Source: Pseudomonadales bacterium (GTDB taxonomy: Bacteria; Pseudomonadota; Gammaproteobacteria; Pseudomonadales; Azotimanducaceae). From it: a DNA stretch of 64,000 nt. Below, in pieces: positions 28,018 to 35,817 of the stretch. The first letter of the stretch is position 1. Each line of letters begins with the position of its first letter. The notes beneath the pieces are model-generated. The model saw nothing but the letters and a program-made list of their open reading frames with translations. It did no database searches and had not been told where the DNA came from. Both the position numbers and the translations under genes were made by a program. The stretch is from contig JAEPOO010000001.1 of assembly GCA_017642855.1 (NCBI GenBank), positions 650,977-714,976 of the forward strand, given 5' to 3'.

Positions 28018-29097
28018 TTAGTAGCCTTCGTCGATGAGTGGGAAAGCGCTGAACACGGATGGATCTGTTACCACGTCGGCTTCTGTGACGAAGGAGGGAT
28101 CCAGTTCATCCAGGCAGGTGACGCCACATAGGGCCATCACCATGGTCACTTCTTTCTGCAGAAGTTGGATGCAGCGTGTCAGTACAGGCGCTCCACCTGC
28201 CGCCATCGCCCAGCCTTCAAGTCGGCCAATTCCCACGGCAGCGGCACCCAATGCATAAGCCTTTACCAGGTCTGTCCCACGATAGAAGCCGCCATCCACG
28301 ACCACCGGAACTTGGCCGTTCACAGCGGCGATGATGTCTGGCAGTACCGAAATCGTGGCTACAGACTGGTCTAGCTGACGACCTCCGTGATTCGAGACAT
28401 AGATGATATCAACGCCGTGATCGAGTGCTTTCAACGCATCATCGGTCCGGCTGATACCTTTCAGGAAGAGCGGGATATCGTACTTTTTCTTGATGCGCTC
28501 GATGGTTTTCCAGCTGAGCTTTGCCTGATGCAGCATACTGCCTTCGAGAACAGCTGCTTGTGATGTGGGCACGACCCGCTTGGCGATATCACGTTCACGG
28601 CGCGAAACTCGAGCGGTATCCACGGTCAGGCACAAGCCGGCGAAACCGCTGTCGATAACCCGTTCAACAATGCTGTCTACCCAGTCATCGTCGCCACGCG
28701 CATACAGCTGATAAACCTTCGGTGCTGTCGAAGCGGCGGCAATGTCTTCAATGCCTGGTTTACAGACAGAGCTCGCCATGGACATGACGCCAGTTTGCTC
28801 CGCCGATTTGGCAGCCGTCGCGCCGCCGCCGGCTTCAATAACCTGAAGCGAGCCTATCGGTGCCAGGATCAGTGGCAATTCTAAACGGTGACCAAGGAAG
28901 GTGCTGCCAGTATCTACCTCTGAAACATCGTTAAGTACCTTGGGCAGCAGACCAAGCTTGTCGATGCCAAAGCGATTTCGGCGAAGCGTGGTTTCAGTAT
29001 CAGAACCGCCAATCAGGTAGTCCCAATAGGTGTTATCCAGTTTCAGGCGGGCTGCTTTGACGATTTCATGAATCGTTTTGAAATCTTTAGGATCCAA
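28018..29097 (-). CDS. FMN-dependent alpha-hydroxy-acid oxidase/dehydrogenase
   Basis: This is a 359-residue TIM-barrel flavoprotein of the L-lactate dehydrogenase/glycolate oxidase family, oxidising a 2-hydroxy acid to the 2-oxo acid. YVSNHGGRQLDQS (about residues 234-246) has the catalytic His and substrate Arg. PLILAPIG and VDGGFYRGTDLVKAYALGA form the FMN phosphate site. There is no membrane anchor loop like that of E. coli LldD that I can identify. It heads the operon with the ECF sigma and anti-sigma genes, with a 4-base gap to sigma. Regulatory rather than purely catabolic context is unusual. The upstream region contains a GC-rich dyad. Confidence 0.88.
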   Translation of the reverse strand: MDPKDFKTIHEIVKAARLKLDNTYWDYLIGGSDTETTLRRNRFGIDKLGLLPKVLNDVSEVDTGSTFLGHRLELPLILAPIGSLQVIEAGGGATAAKSAEQTGVMSMASSVCKPGIEDIAAASTAPKVYQLYARGDDDWVDSIVERVIDSGFAGLCLTVDTARVSRRERDIAKRVVPTSQAAVLEGSMLHQAKLSWKTIERIKKKYDIPLFLKGISRTDDALKALDHGVDIIYVSNHGGRQLDQSVATISVLPDIIAAVNGQVPVVVDGGFYRGTDLVKAYALGAAAVGIGRLEGWAMAAGGAPVLTRCIQLLQKEVTMVMALCGVTCLDELDPSFVTEADVVTDPSVFSAFPLIDEGY

Positions 29098-29128
29098 GTT
29101 TTTTGACCCGTATGCTGATCACTCAATG

Positions 29129-29149
29129 CCCCGTGATGGTACCACGGGG
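29129..29149. promoter_or_regulatory. GC-rich inverted repeat in divergent promoter region
   Basis: CCCCGTG at 29129-29135 and CACGGGG at 29143-29149 are perfect 7-base arms around a 7-base spacer. The dyad sits between the divergent FMN oxidase operon and the 37-residue membrane peptide gene. No T-run follows on either strand, so it is more likely an operator or a 5'-UTR hairpin than a terminator. No regulator can be assigned. Confidence 0.4.
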
Positions 29150-29200
29150 GCAGGTTATGCTGTAAGCTATCGACTTGATGTCTGTTGAGGGAGACCTTGA

Positions 29201-29314
29201 ATGTCTGTTTTTAACGAAGAAGATTCAAAAACCGTAAAGATCATTGGTTGGACAGGCGCCGGTTTCGGGGCGTTGACAGTTGCTCTGATCATCATTGCGC
29301 TGTTGGTGACTTAA
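29201..29314 (+). CDS. Small single-pass membrane protein (37 aa)
   Basis: This very short gene encodes 37 residues. A charged N-terminal 13 residues (SVFNEEDSKTVK) is followed by one hydrophobic helix from about residue 14 to 36 (IIGWTGAGFGALTVALIIIA). A GAGGGAGA Shine-Dalgarno lies five bases before the ATG, and a GC-rich dyad precedes it. The layout (short cytosolic head plus one glycine-containing helix) resembles many conserved small membrane proteins that stabilise larger complexes, but the partner is unknown. Its last 23 bases overlap the convergent lipoprotein gene. Confidence 0.55.
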   Translation: MSVFNEEDSKTVKIIGWTGAGFGALTVALIIIALLVT

Positions 29315-29708
29315 GCCGCCAACCTGGCTCAAGCCGGTAAATGTTCCGGCCTTCAAAAAACTGTTCTCTTATTGACGACTCCGTCACTGTAATGGCAGTG
29401 GCCTTGTAGATCTCATCTCCGAGTTTCACCTTTACCCTGGGGTCGCCTTCAATGAGCTGGCCCCATTTTCTTGCCGGTGCGGCATCCAGATAGAGATCTC
29501 CACTGATGACTACACATCGCAGGATGACCGAGTAAGGTTCGTCCGGATTAACTTCCAACTGGATGAGAGAATAAGCGTCTGCAAACGCAAAAGTATCCGT
29601 CCGGGCGCTGTTTCCCTGAAGGGCCCCTCCGGGAAACAGCAGGAAGGGTGACTGACAACCACTTAACAGGCATGTCAGGATCAGCGTTAATCGCCTGAAT
29701 GTCAGCAT
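29292..29708 (-). CDS. Lipoprotein with probable split-barrel (PNPOx-like) fold
   Basis: This is 138 residues with a lipoprotein signal: RRLTLILTCLLSGC, with Cys near residue 17 as the lipid-attachment site. The mature part (AYSLIQLEVNPDEPYSVILR, then GDLYLDAAPARKWGQLIEGD and VKVKLGDEIYKATAI) has the strand pattern of flavin-binding split barrels, where such proteins read a residual active-site strand. That fold call is my inference. The start is uncertain: ATG at 29708 fits the signal peptide, while an upstream ATG at 29783 would place 25 polar residues before it. Its stop overlaps the small membrane gene. Confidence 0.6.
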   Translation of the reverse strand: MLTFRRLTLILTCLLSGCQSPFLLFPGGALQGNSARTDTFAFADAYSLIQLEVNPDEPYSVILRCVVISGDLYLDAAPARKWGQLIEGDPRVKVKLGDEIYKATAITVTESSIREQFFEGRNIYRLEPGWRLKSPTAQ

Positions 29709-30057
29709 TTGAACAAGAGATTCCCGAAACTTGGTGATTTTTGCTGCGTCTGATGCGCGTTCTTTGTCAGCCTCGAGCGACACAGATTTTCAATGCCAAG
29801 AGAGCAACGCCGTCGCTGAAGGCAGGGCACGATATCACAAGGATTATCCCGGTGTTATCAGATGAGTGTGGACAATCAATCCGACTTCACGCTTTTCGCC
29901 TGTCGCCAGTCAAGCCAGCCGCACGGCTTTTGTGTCTGTCAGGTATGAATATGAACGACTGGCGTTATCCAAGCATCCAGTTCTTGAGTCTCGTTCCATT
30001 GCCCGTCGCCCCACTGATCCAAACACTGACGTAAAGGCATCTGCTGAGTTTTCTGGA

Positions 30058-30630
30058 TCAGGGATGGCTTGCCATCAGTTGAAGATCGAATGCAGGAAAC
30101 ACCTCGATCTGTTCAAAACCCTGGGCCTCATAGAAGTGATTGAGCTCAGTCGCGCAATCAACGTAAACACAATCGTTCCCGACAAACAGCAACAGCCTGT
30201 TCAGGAGTCTCGAGCCCAGGCCACGTTTTTGCTGGTTCGGTTTAACGGCAATCTGATTGATGTACCAGTAGGGCGGTGCAGGTAGCGCCTGTGATATCGT
30301 CTGTGCAATACGCTGACTGTGAGGGAACTCCAGACCCAATAGCCAGATCATTTTGAGGAGTTGCCAAACTGCTCGAGGCGACGTGGCCGCATGGGGTGAT
30401 CTTGCGAGAAGTACCCCCGTGAGTTCACCATCTTCTTCTTCAAGTACAACGTGATCCGAGTGATCCAGCTGTAGCTCAAAGTATCGATAAGCATTTGCAC
30501 GCCATCTCCGTTCACCCAGCATTGCGATCATGGATTCATCGTCACCAAATGCTTCTGATAGCAGAAGGGCAACGTCGTGGCGTAGCTTTCCCTTCAGGGC
30601 GGTATCACTGATACTGATGTCTTCAGTCAT
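30058..30630 (-). CDS. GNAT-family N-acetyltransferase
   Basis: This is a 190-residue acetyltransferase. The acetyl-CoA binding block is INQIAVKPNQQKRGLGSRLL (about residues 124-143), followed by VDCATELNHFYEAQGF, the typical C-terminal strand-helix. The longer N-terminal half contributes the substrate side. It is leftward and divergent from the VOC gene across only 22 bases, so promoters must overlap coding sequence. The substrate is unknown. Confidence 0.85.
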   Translation of the reverse strand: MTEDISISDTALKGKLRHDVALLLSEAFGDDESMIAMLGERRWRANAYRYFELQLDHSDHVVLEEEDGELTGVLLARSPHAATSPRAVWQLLKMIWLLGLEFPHSQRIAQTISQALPAPPYWYINQIAVKPNQQKRGLGSRLLNRLLLFVGNDCVYVDCATELNHFYEAQGFEQIEVFPAFDLQLMASHP

Positions 30631-30652
30631 CCCAATAGTCTAACGGTTTATC

Positions 30653-31261
30653 ATGAAGCTTGATCACATAATGTTCGCGGTGGCGGATCTGGATCATGGG
30701 ATCGAATTGATCCGGGACCTAACGGGTGTTGCGCCTGCCTTTGGGGGGGTACATCCCGGTCATGGGACACGCAATGCATTGTTGTCGCTGGGCGAGGATC
30801 AATATTTAGAGGTCATTGCGCCCGACCCCGAGCAGCAGCTCGAAGGGACAATGGCGGAAGAACTCCTTCAGTCGCCGCCCCATATTCGCCAATGGGCTGC
30901 CATGACAGATGATTTTGATCATCTCAAACACCATATCGAACACGCGGGCTTTCGCTATCGTGTGATGGATATGGCGCGGACAACGCCAGTTGGGTTGCAT
31001 CTGGCTTGGCAGATTCTCTTCGTTGAAGATCATCCTTACGGTGCAGCCATGCCGTTTTTCATTGACTGGCTCGAGTCTCCGCACCCGGCAGCTTCAACGC
31101 CAAAAGGTTGTTCGCTTGAGCGCTTCAACGTACAAAGCCCTCAAGGGAATACGCTTCGCGAGTTCTTTGGGGCGATAGGGTTGAAGGCCGGTGTCGACAA
31201 CGGTGAACTTGCCATGTCTTCTGAGATTCAGTCGCCGGCAGGTCCTGTTAGTCTTGCTTAG
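30653..31261 (+). CDS. VOC-superfamily protein (glyoxalase-like domain)
   Basis: This is a 202-residue vicinal-oxygen-chelate protein. It opens with the canonical LDHIMFAVADLDHGIELI strand-helix (His as first metal ligand), followed by GGVHPGHGTRNALLSLGEDQ and a YLEVIAPDPEQQ block with the second-ligand Glu. This arrangement resembles the Glyoxalase_3 group. The reaction is unknown; related proteins are mostly uncharacterised. The stop overlaps the convergent alpha/beta hydrolase gene by four bases (TTAG). Confidence 0.8.
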   Translation: MKLDHIMFAVADLDHGIELIRDLTGVAPAFGGVHPGHGTRNALLSLGEDQYLEVIAPDPEQQLEGTMAEELLQSPPHIRQWAAMTDDFDHLKHHIEHAGFRYRVMDMARTTPVGLHLAWQILFVEDHPYGAAMPFFIDWLESPHPAASTPKGCSLERFNVQSPQGNTLREFFGAIGLKAGVDNGELAMSSEIQSPAGPVSLA

Positions 31262-32142
31262 GTGCCGTTTTTCGTCACAGCTGTTATGCCGGACACGATC
31301 TGGTCCCACGCACCCATGGGCAGGTCATGGCCCATGCCATCGATGACCATGAGCTCTGACCCGGGAATGTTTTCGTGGGTATCGATGCCGCCGGTAACTG
31401 GAATTAATGGGTCATCAGCACCGTGGATCACCAGGGTTGGTAGAGTCAGGCCGTTGAGTTTTTCGCTTCGATCGCCGTTCGCGATGACGGCAGCCATCTG
31501 GCGGGAAACACCGGCTGGGTAATAGGCCCGTTCATAGGACTCCAATCCTTTCTGTCGTAATCGTTCCTCATCACGAGGGAAGCCCGGGCTGCCGATCACT
31601 TTGTTGACCTCCACCGCTCGATCCATGGCATGTTTGGGATCATCGACTCGATCGGAGGTGAGTGCCTCCATGGCTTCTGGCGTCGCCGGTGGCAACAGTG
31701 GGTTGCCCGTTGTCGACATGATTGACGTCATGCTGAGTACTCGTTCGGGATGTTCGATCGCCATGGTTTGAACGATCATGCCGCCGAGAGAGGCACCGCA
31801 GATATGCGCTTTCTCAATGCCAAGTTCCGTCAGCAGTTCCATGCCGTCCCGCGCCATATCTTCGAGTGTATAGGCAACGTCGACGGGGCTTTCCGTGAGA
31901 AGCTTCATGACGAGGTCTTCAAGGTCCGCCTCGCCATGGTCATCGAATCTTGTGGTGAGACCAACGTCGCGGTTGTCATAACGAATGACGTAGTGACCGG
32001 CGTTAGCCAGCTGTTCGCAGAACTTTTCGTCCCAGGCAATCATTTGAGCGCCCAGTCCCATGACCAGCAGCAATGGCTTATCGTTTCGCTTACCAAAAGT
32101 GTCGTACTCGATGGTAATGTTGTTTGCATTCAGTTTTGGCAT
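31258..32142 (-). CDS. Alpha/beta hydrolase
   Basis: This is a 294-residue serine hydrolase. The nucleophile elbow is GASLGG near residue 108, the oxyanion region is LLVMGLGAQMIAWDE, and IHGADDPLIP plus the C-terminal GMGHDLP supply the acid and His. The RYDNRDVGLTTRFD block is common in esterases of the aclacinomycin-methylesterase-like group. It follows an SDR gene by eight bases in a leftward operon, so an ester or lactone of the SDR product is a possible substrate. Confidence 0.87.
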   Translation of the reverse strand: MPKLNANNITIEYDTFGKRNDKPLLLVMGLGAQMIAWDEKFCEQLANAGHYVIRYDNRDVGLTTRFDDHGEADLEDLVMKLLTESPVDVAYTLEDMARDGMELLTELGIEKAHICGASLGGMIVQTMAIEHPERVLSMTSIMSTTGNPLLPPATPEAMEALTSDRVDDPKHAMDRAVEVNKVIGSPGFPRDEERLRQKGLESYERAYYPAGVSRQMAAVIANGDRSEKLNGLTLPTLVIHGADDPLIPVTGGIDTHENIPGSELMVIDGMGHDLPMGAWDQIVSGITAVTKNGT

Positions 32143-32150
32143 GACAAATC

Positions 32151-32945
32151 CTATGAGGCGTAAGCCTGGCCACCATCACAGGCGATAGTTTCGCCAACGA
32201 TGAAGGCGCCTGCGCGCGAGCTCAAAAAGATCGCGAGTCCAGCAATGTCTTCCGGTGTGCCAACTCGGCCACGGGGATTACCTTTGGCAACGGCACTCCA
32301 ATCGATGTCGGTATCGCCACCGCCTCCCACTCCGGTGGATAGCATCCAGGTCGGGAAGGGTCCTGGTGCGATGGAGTTCACAACGATGTTTTCCTTGGTG
32401 AGATGCAGCGCGAGACCACGAGTCATGTGGTGTAATGCGGCCTTTGACGGTCCGTAGGAAAAAGTTTCAAAGATCGGGTTCTGAATGCCGTCGATGGATC
32501 CAATGTTAATCACTCTTGCGGGATCGTCGGTGGTCCCAGCAGCACGCAACTGAGGCAGTAGTTTCTGGGTCAGGAAGAAGACCCCTTTTACGTTGGTATC
32601 AAAGACTTTATCCCAGCCGATTTCCGGAAACTCATCGATAGGTGCACCCCAGGAAACGCCGGCATTGTTCACCAGGATATCGATCTGCTGTTCTCTTGAA
32701 GCCAACTCGTTTGCCAGGGCTTCGCAGCCCTGAACGTTTGAAAGATCAGCGGGGAGGGAAATACACTCGCCCCCAAAATCTGCTTGCAATCGCTTAGCGG
32801 TGGCGTCGCAGACGTCAGCTTTTCTGGAGCTGATATAAACCTTGGCACCATTGGCCAGGAAACCTGCTGCAATCATTTCACCGATGCCCCGAGAGCCGCC
32901 GGTCACGACAGCAACTTTGCCGTCAATGGAAAAGAGATCCTTCAT
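32151..32945 (-). CDS. SDR-family oxidoreductase
   Basis: This is a 264-residue short-chain dehydrogenase/reductase. Cofactor motif TGGSRGIGEM (about residues 15-24), NNAG near residue 93, and catalytic Ser and Tyr/Lys in SYGPSKAAL (near residue 168) are present, with the usual C-terminal GETIACDGG. SSRK after strand 2 suggests NADP(H) preference. A two-gene operon with the alpha/beta hydrolase is likely. The substrate is not predictable. Confidence 0.9.
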   Translation of the reverse strand: MKDLFSIDGKVAVVTGGSRGIGEMIAAGFLANGAKVYISSRKADVCDATAKRLQADFGGECISLPADLSNVQGCEALANELASREQQIDILVNNAGVSWGAPIDEFPEIGWDKVFDTNVKGVFFLTQKLLPQLRAAGTTDDPARVINIGSIDGIQNPIFETFSYGPSKAALHHMTRGLALHLTKENIVVNSIAPGPFPTWMLSTGVGGGGDTDIDWSAVAKGNPRGRVGTPEDIAGLAIFLSSRAGAFIVGETIACDGGQAYAS

Positions 32946-33037
32946 GTTGTTACCTGCAATGAACTAAGCGGTGCATTTAGCCCGCCAAAGGCAAGTTTGT
33001 CCAGATTGATCAGTCGGCTGTATCTCTCAGACTTGCT

Positions 33038-33580
33038 TCAGCCGATGATTTCAGTGGGCTTGCCGTCGATGGAGGTCTGGTTGCGGTTCGACCAGTGCTC
33101 TTCAAGACCGTCCGCGCCTTTGCCCTCAGCCCATTTGGCTAGGGTGTCTCGCTCACTGTGAAGTTCGTAGCGGGGAACGGCGAATCCACAGGAAGTTTGG
33201 ACAGACGCCACACTCATTTCGAAAAACTGGCGAGTGCCCGGCTGGTTGCCAAACATCGATTCATAGGCCTCGAACTGCTCGTGCCGCGGATAAACCACCT
33301 TGGCATGACCGTAAAGACGCAGGATCAGAGGTTGTTTATCAAAAGAACAGAACATGACCGTCATGCGCTCGTTTTCGACGACGTGCGCTGCAGTCTCATT
33401 GCCGCTGCCGGTGAGATTCAGCCAGACGACGTTGTTTGCGTCGACGACGCGGAAGGCGTCTCTCCCTTTGGGAGAGACATTGATTCTTCCCTCGTCAGCG
33501 GCGGTACCGACAAAAAAGATGTGCTGATTGCCAATGAATTTCCTGTGTTCATCGGTCAGGGCGTCAAAGAATTCGGCCAT
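33038..33580 (-). CDS. Pyridoxamine-5'-phosphate-oxidase-like flavoprotein
   Basis: This is 180 residues with a split-barrel FMN-binding fold. IFFVGTAADEGRINVSPKG (about residues 21-39), NVVWLNLTGSGNETAAHV and RMTVMFCSF are the characteristic strands of this superfamily. It lacks the residues for pyridoxamine substrate binding that I would expect in true PdxH, so a flavin or F420-type reductase is possible. Its Shine-Dalgarno GGAGG lies inside one arm of a perfect 7-base inverted repeat directly before the ATG, suggesting translational or operator control. Confidence 0.8.
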   Translation of the reverse strand: MAEFFDALTDEHRKFIGNQHIFFVGTAADEGRINVSPKGRDAFRVVDANNVVWLNLTGSGNETAAHVVENERMTVMFCSFDKQPLILRLYGHAKVVYPRHEQFEAYESMFGNQPGTRQFFEMSVASVQTSCGFAVPRYELHSERDTLAKWAEGKGADGLEEHWSNRNQTSIDGKPTEIIG

Positions 33581-33653
33581 TGATGCCTCCGCGGGTTAGT
33601 ATGGGCATCATAGCGGTTTCGTTGCGTCATCGAATCAGGCATGGTTTGATGCC
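33581..33653. promoter_or_regulatory. Inverted repeats in PNPOx/GPH divergent region
   Basis: Two dyads are seen. TGATGCC at 33581-33587 pairs perfectly with GGCATCA at 33604-33610 (16-base spacer). GGCAT at 33638-33642 pairs with ATGCC at 33649-33653 (6-base spacer). The recurring (T)GATGCC half-site in both orientations suggests a regulator-binding cluster. The first dyad also covers the ribosome binding site of the leftward PNPOx-like gene. Confidence 0.4.
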
Positions 33654-33681
33654 GCTTCACGATTACTCGCGAAAGTTGTAA

Positions 33682-35118
33682 ATGGCACATCGGCTCAGCC
33701 TGCCAACCATGTTTGCTTTTGGGTTCGGGCAGGTGTCAGAAGCTGTCAAGAACGCGGGCTTCAACACTTTCCTGTTGTTCTACTACAACCAGGTGCTTCA
33801 CGTGTCCGCTACGGGCACGAGCGTCGCATTGGCCATCGCACTCATTTTTGATGCAGTCACTGATCCAATTGCCGGTAGCCTGTCGGACAAGCTAAAAAGT
33901 CGATGGGGCAGGCGACACCCATTTATACTCATTGCCGCATTTCCACTCGCGATCACCTTCTATTTTCTGTTTAACCCGCCCGAAGAGCTGAGCGAGATCG
34001 GCTATATCCTCTGGCTGACCGTTTTCGCTGTCATGGTTCGCGCCTCTATGACCTTCTACCATGTGCCACACCTCGCGCTGGGTGCTGAGATGGCAGGCAA
34101 CTACGAGCAGCGATCCACCCTGTTTGCCTTCAGTACTTTCTTTGGCTTTATGGGCGGCGTGATTTTTGTGCCAATGTCTTATCTGCTCTTTTTTCCGACC
34201 ACGGAGGAATTCAATCCAGCACTGCTGAACCAGGAAGCTTATGGACCATGGGCGGCGTCCGGCGGCTTTCTTATGATCTTCGCGATTATTGTCTGTGTTT
34301 TTGGTACCAAACATGAAATTCCCCGGTTAAGAGAACAGCAGGGTGTTTCCCAGGAAAGCTTCGGGGCCGGCAGACTGTTACGCGAACTTCGAGATGCATT
34401 CAGTAACAAATCTTTTCGTGCCTTGTTCTTCGGCATGATTCTGAGCATGTTCATAATCTCTGTGGAAGCAGTGTTTACGCCTTTCATGAATTTTCATTTC
34501 TGGGGTATGACGACAGAACAGCTCGCCTTCATCCCCATTGGCATGCTCGTCGGCTTGTGTTTGTCGATCATCATGGTGCCCATACTGACTAAAAAGTTCG
34601 ATAAGCGGCCGACGCTCATCGGGTGTGCGATCGTCACCATTCTCAATATCAACGCGCCAATCGTTCTGATGCTTTTAGACCCAACCTGGTTTCCTGAGCC
34701 CGGGTCCACGGCGTTGCTGATTATCCTGATCTTCACCAATGGCATTACGGCACTGCTGGCACCGATCATTTTTGCCACGATTAACTCGATGTTCGCAGAT
34801 ATCGCAGATGATCATGAGCTGGAGATCGGCGAACGCCGCGAGGGTGTGATCTTCGCTGCCCGTTCTTTCGCTAACAAAGCCAGCGCTTCGGTGGGTCTGG
34901 TTATCGGTGGTCTTCTGATCGATTACATTAACTTTCCGAGGGGCGCGAGTCTGGGAGATGTGCCGGCGGATACTATCTGGCAACTAGGGCTCATCGCCGG
35001 GCCACTGACCTCAATCTTCACCATGCTTGGTCTCGTGTTGTATCTCAGGTACCGAATTGATCGAAAACGCCACCAGGAGATTCTGTCCGAACTCAATCGG
35101 CGTCGAGCAAACCACTGA
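33682..35118 (+). CDS. GPH-family (MelB-like) sugar:cation symporter
   Basis: This is a 478-residue transporter of the glycoside-pentoside-hexuronide family, with 12 hydrophobic segments. Family motifs include FLLFYYNQVLHVSA in TM1, DAVTDPIAGSLSDKLKSRWGRRHPFI across TM2-3 (the Asp pair in MelB binds the cation) and a C-terminal half with DDHELEIGERREGVIFA. GPH members import glycosides by Na+ or H+ symport, though many marine relatives carry other polar compounds. It is a single rightward gene, divergent from the PNPOx-like gene. The substrate is not assignable. Confidence 0.88.
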   Translation: MAHRLSLPTMFAFGFGQVSEAVKNAGFNTFLLFYYNQVLHVSATGTSVALAIALIFDAVTDPIAGSLSDKLKSRWGRRHPFILIAAFPLAITFYFLFNPPEELSEIGYILWLTVFAVMVRASMTFYHVPHLALGAEMAGNYEQRSTLFAFSTFFGFMGGVIFVPMSYLLFFPTTEEFNPALLNQEAYGPWAASGGFLMIFAIIVCVFGTKHEIPRLREQQGVSQESFGAGRLLRELRDAFSNKSFRALFFGMILSMFIISVEAVFTPFMNFHFWGMTTEQLAFIPIGMLVGLCLSIIMVPILTKKFDKRPTLIGCAIVTILNINAPIVLMLLDPTWFPEPGSTALLIILIFTNGITALLAPIIFATINSMFADIADDHELEIGERREGVIFAARSFANKASASVGLVIGGLLIDYINFPRGASLGDVPADTIWQLGLIAGPLTSIFTMLGLVLYLRYRIDRKRHQEILSELNRRRANH

Positions 35119-35196
35119 ACGTTCAGCCTGGGTTCACCGTGTATTCAGCTTTTTCACACTAATGTCTGACTCATTTATGCGAGTCGGGTAAACGGT

Positions 35197-35550
35197 ATGA
35201 AAGCAGGTGTTTTTCCAGTAGTCGTTATGTGCTTTCTTGCGGGGTGCGCAAGTGAGCCGATTGTTGATCGACGCGGGGTCGACGAGGTCAAGTACGAGGC
35301 TGATCTCGCGGAGTGTCGCTCTTACGCGGGCGAGGTAGATACAACAGGAGAGACCGCCAAGCACGGCGCCATTGGTGCGGCGATCGGTGCATCAATTGGC
35401 GCAATCATCGGCGACAGCCACGATGCAGAGCAGGGGGTTGGTATTGGTGCTATCGCTGGTGGCTCCGAAGGATTCAGCAAGGCGGAAAATCGAAAAGAGA
35501 AAGTCATGTATCGCTGTATGAAATCTCGCGGCTATCGGGTGCTTGGATAA
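35197..35550 (+). CDS. Glycine-zipper lipoprotein
   Basis: This is a 117-residue envelope protein. The lipobox LAGC (Cys16 region, after KAGVFPVVVMCF) marks lipid attachment. The mature part has one glycine-zipper segment (about residues 65-95, GAIGAAIGASIGAIIGD then GVGIGAIAGG), a motif of outer-membrane-associated helices like the 17-kDa antigen/SlyB type. A basic C-terminal tail ends with CMKSRGYRVLG. The ribosome binding site is weak. Confidence 0.8.
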   Translation: MKAGVFPVVVMCFLAGCASEPIVDRRGVDEVKYEADLAECRSYAGEVDTTGETAKHGAIGAAIGASIGAIIGDSHDAEQGVGIGAIAGGSEGFSKAENRKEKVMYRCMKSRGYRVLG

Positions 35551-35565
35551 CCGGGATAAGTGCTC

Positions 35566-35736
35566 CTAAGTCGCCATGCGCCTCAGCGGATAAACGTCCA
35601 TGTACTCGGACCGTACGACATAAGACCGGCCACTAAGGTCCTGGTAGCTGCTCTGACTAACTTTCTTCATAATTGGCGCGTCGAGTGCTGCGGTAAAGGT
35701 AAAGCGCGTGCCAAGTTCGATTTGGTTGTACTGCAT
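35566..35736 (-). CDS. Small hypothetical protein (56 aa)
   Basis: This is a 56-residue product from the ATG at 35736, which has GAGG eight bases upstream. Earlier in-frame starts at 35757 and 35766 lack a ribosome binding site. The sequence (MQYNQIELGTRFTFTAALD, then SGRSYVVRSEYMDVYPLRR) has ordinary globular composition and no recognised domain. It sits between the glycine-zipper lipoprotein (convergent) and the HAD gene (same strand). It may be a regulatory or structural small protein, and could still be spurious. Confidence 0.45.
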   Translation of the reverse strand: MQYNQIELGTRFTFTAALDAPIMKKVSQSSYQDLSGRSYVVRSEYMDVYPLRRMAT

Positions 35737-35817
35737 GGTGTCGTCCTCGTTGCTCATGAGGACCATTTTGCGGAGCGGCGCTTTTAAGAAAGGTCATTGC
35801 GCGCCAAGGAACAGGCT

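Noticed and set aside
29741..30285. Plus-strand frames between the lipoprotein and GNAT genes
   Set aside because: They overlap the GNAT gene antisense and the translations have no protein-like pattern. A 28-codon Cys-rich frame from ATG 29861 lacks support.
35115..35126. CTGAACGTTCAG palindrome at the GPH stop codon
   Set aside because: It is a 12-base palindrome without a loop or T-run; it might be chance and does not match a known operator I can name.
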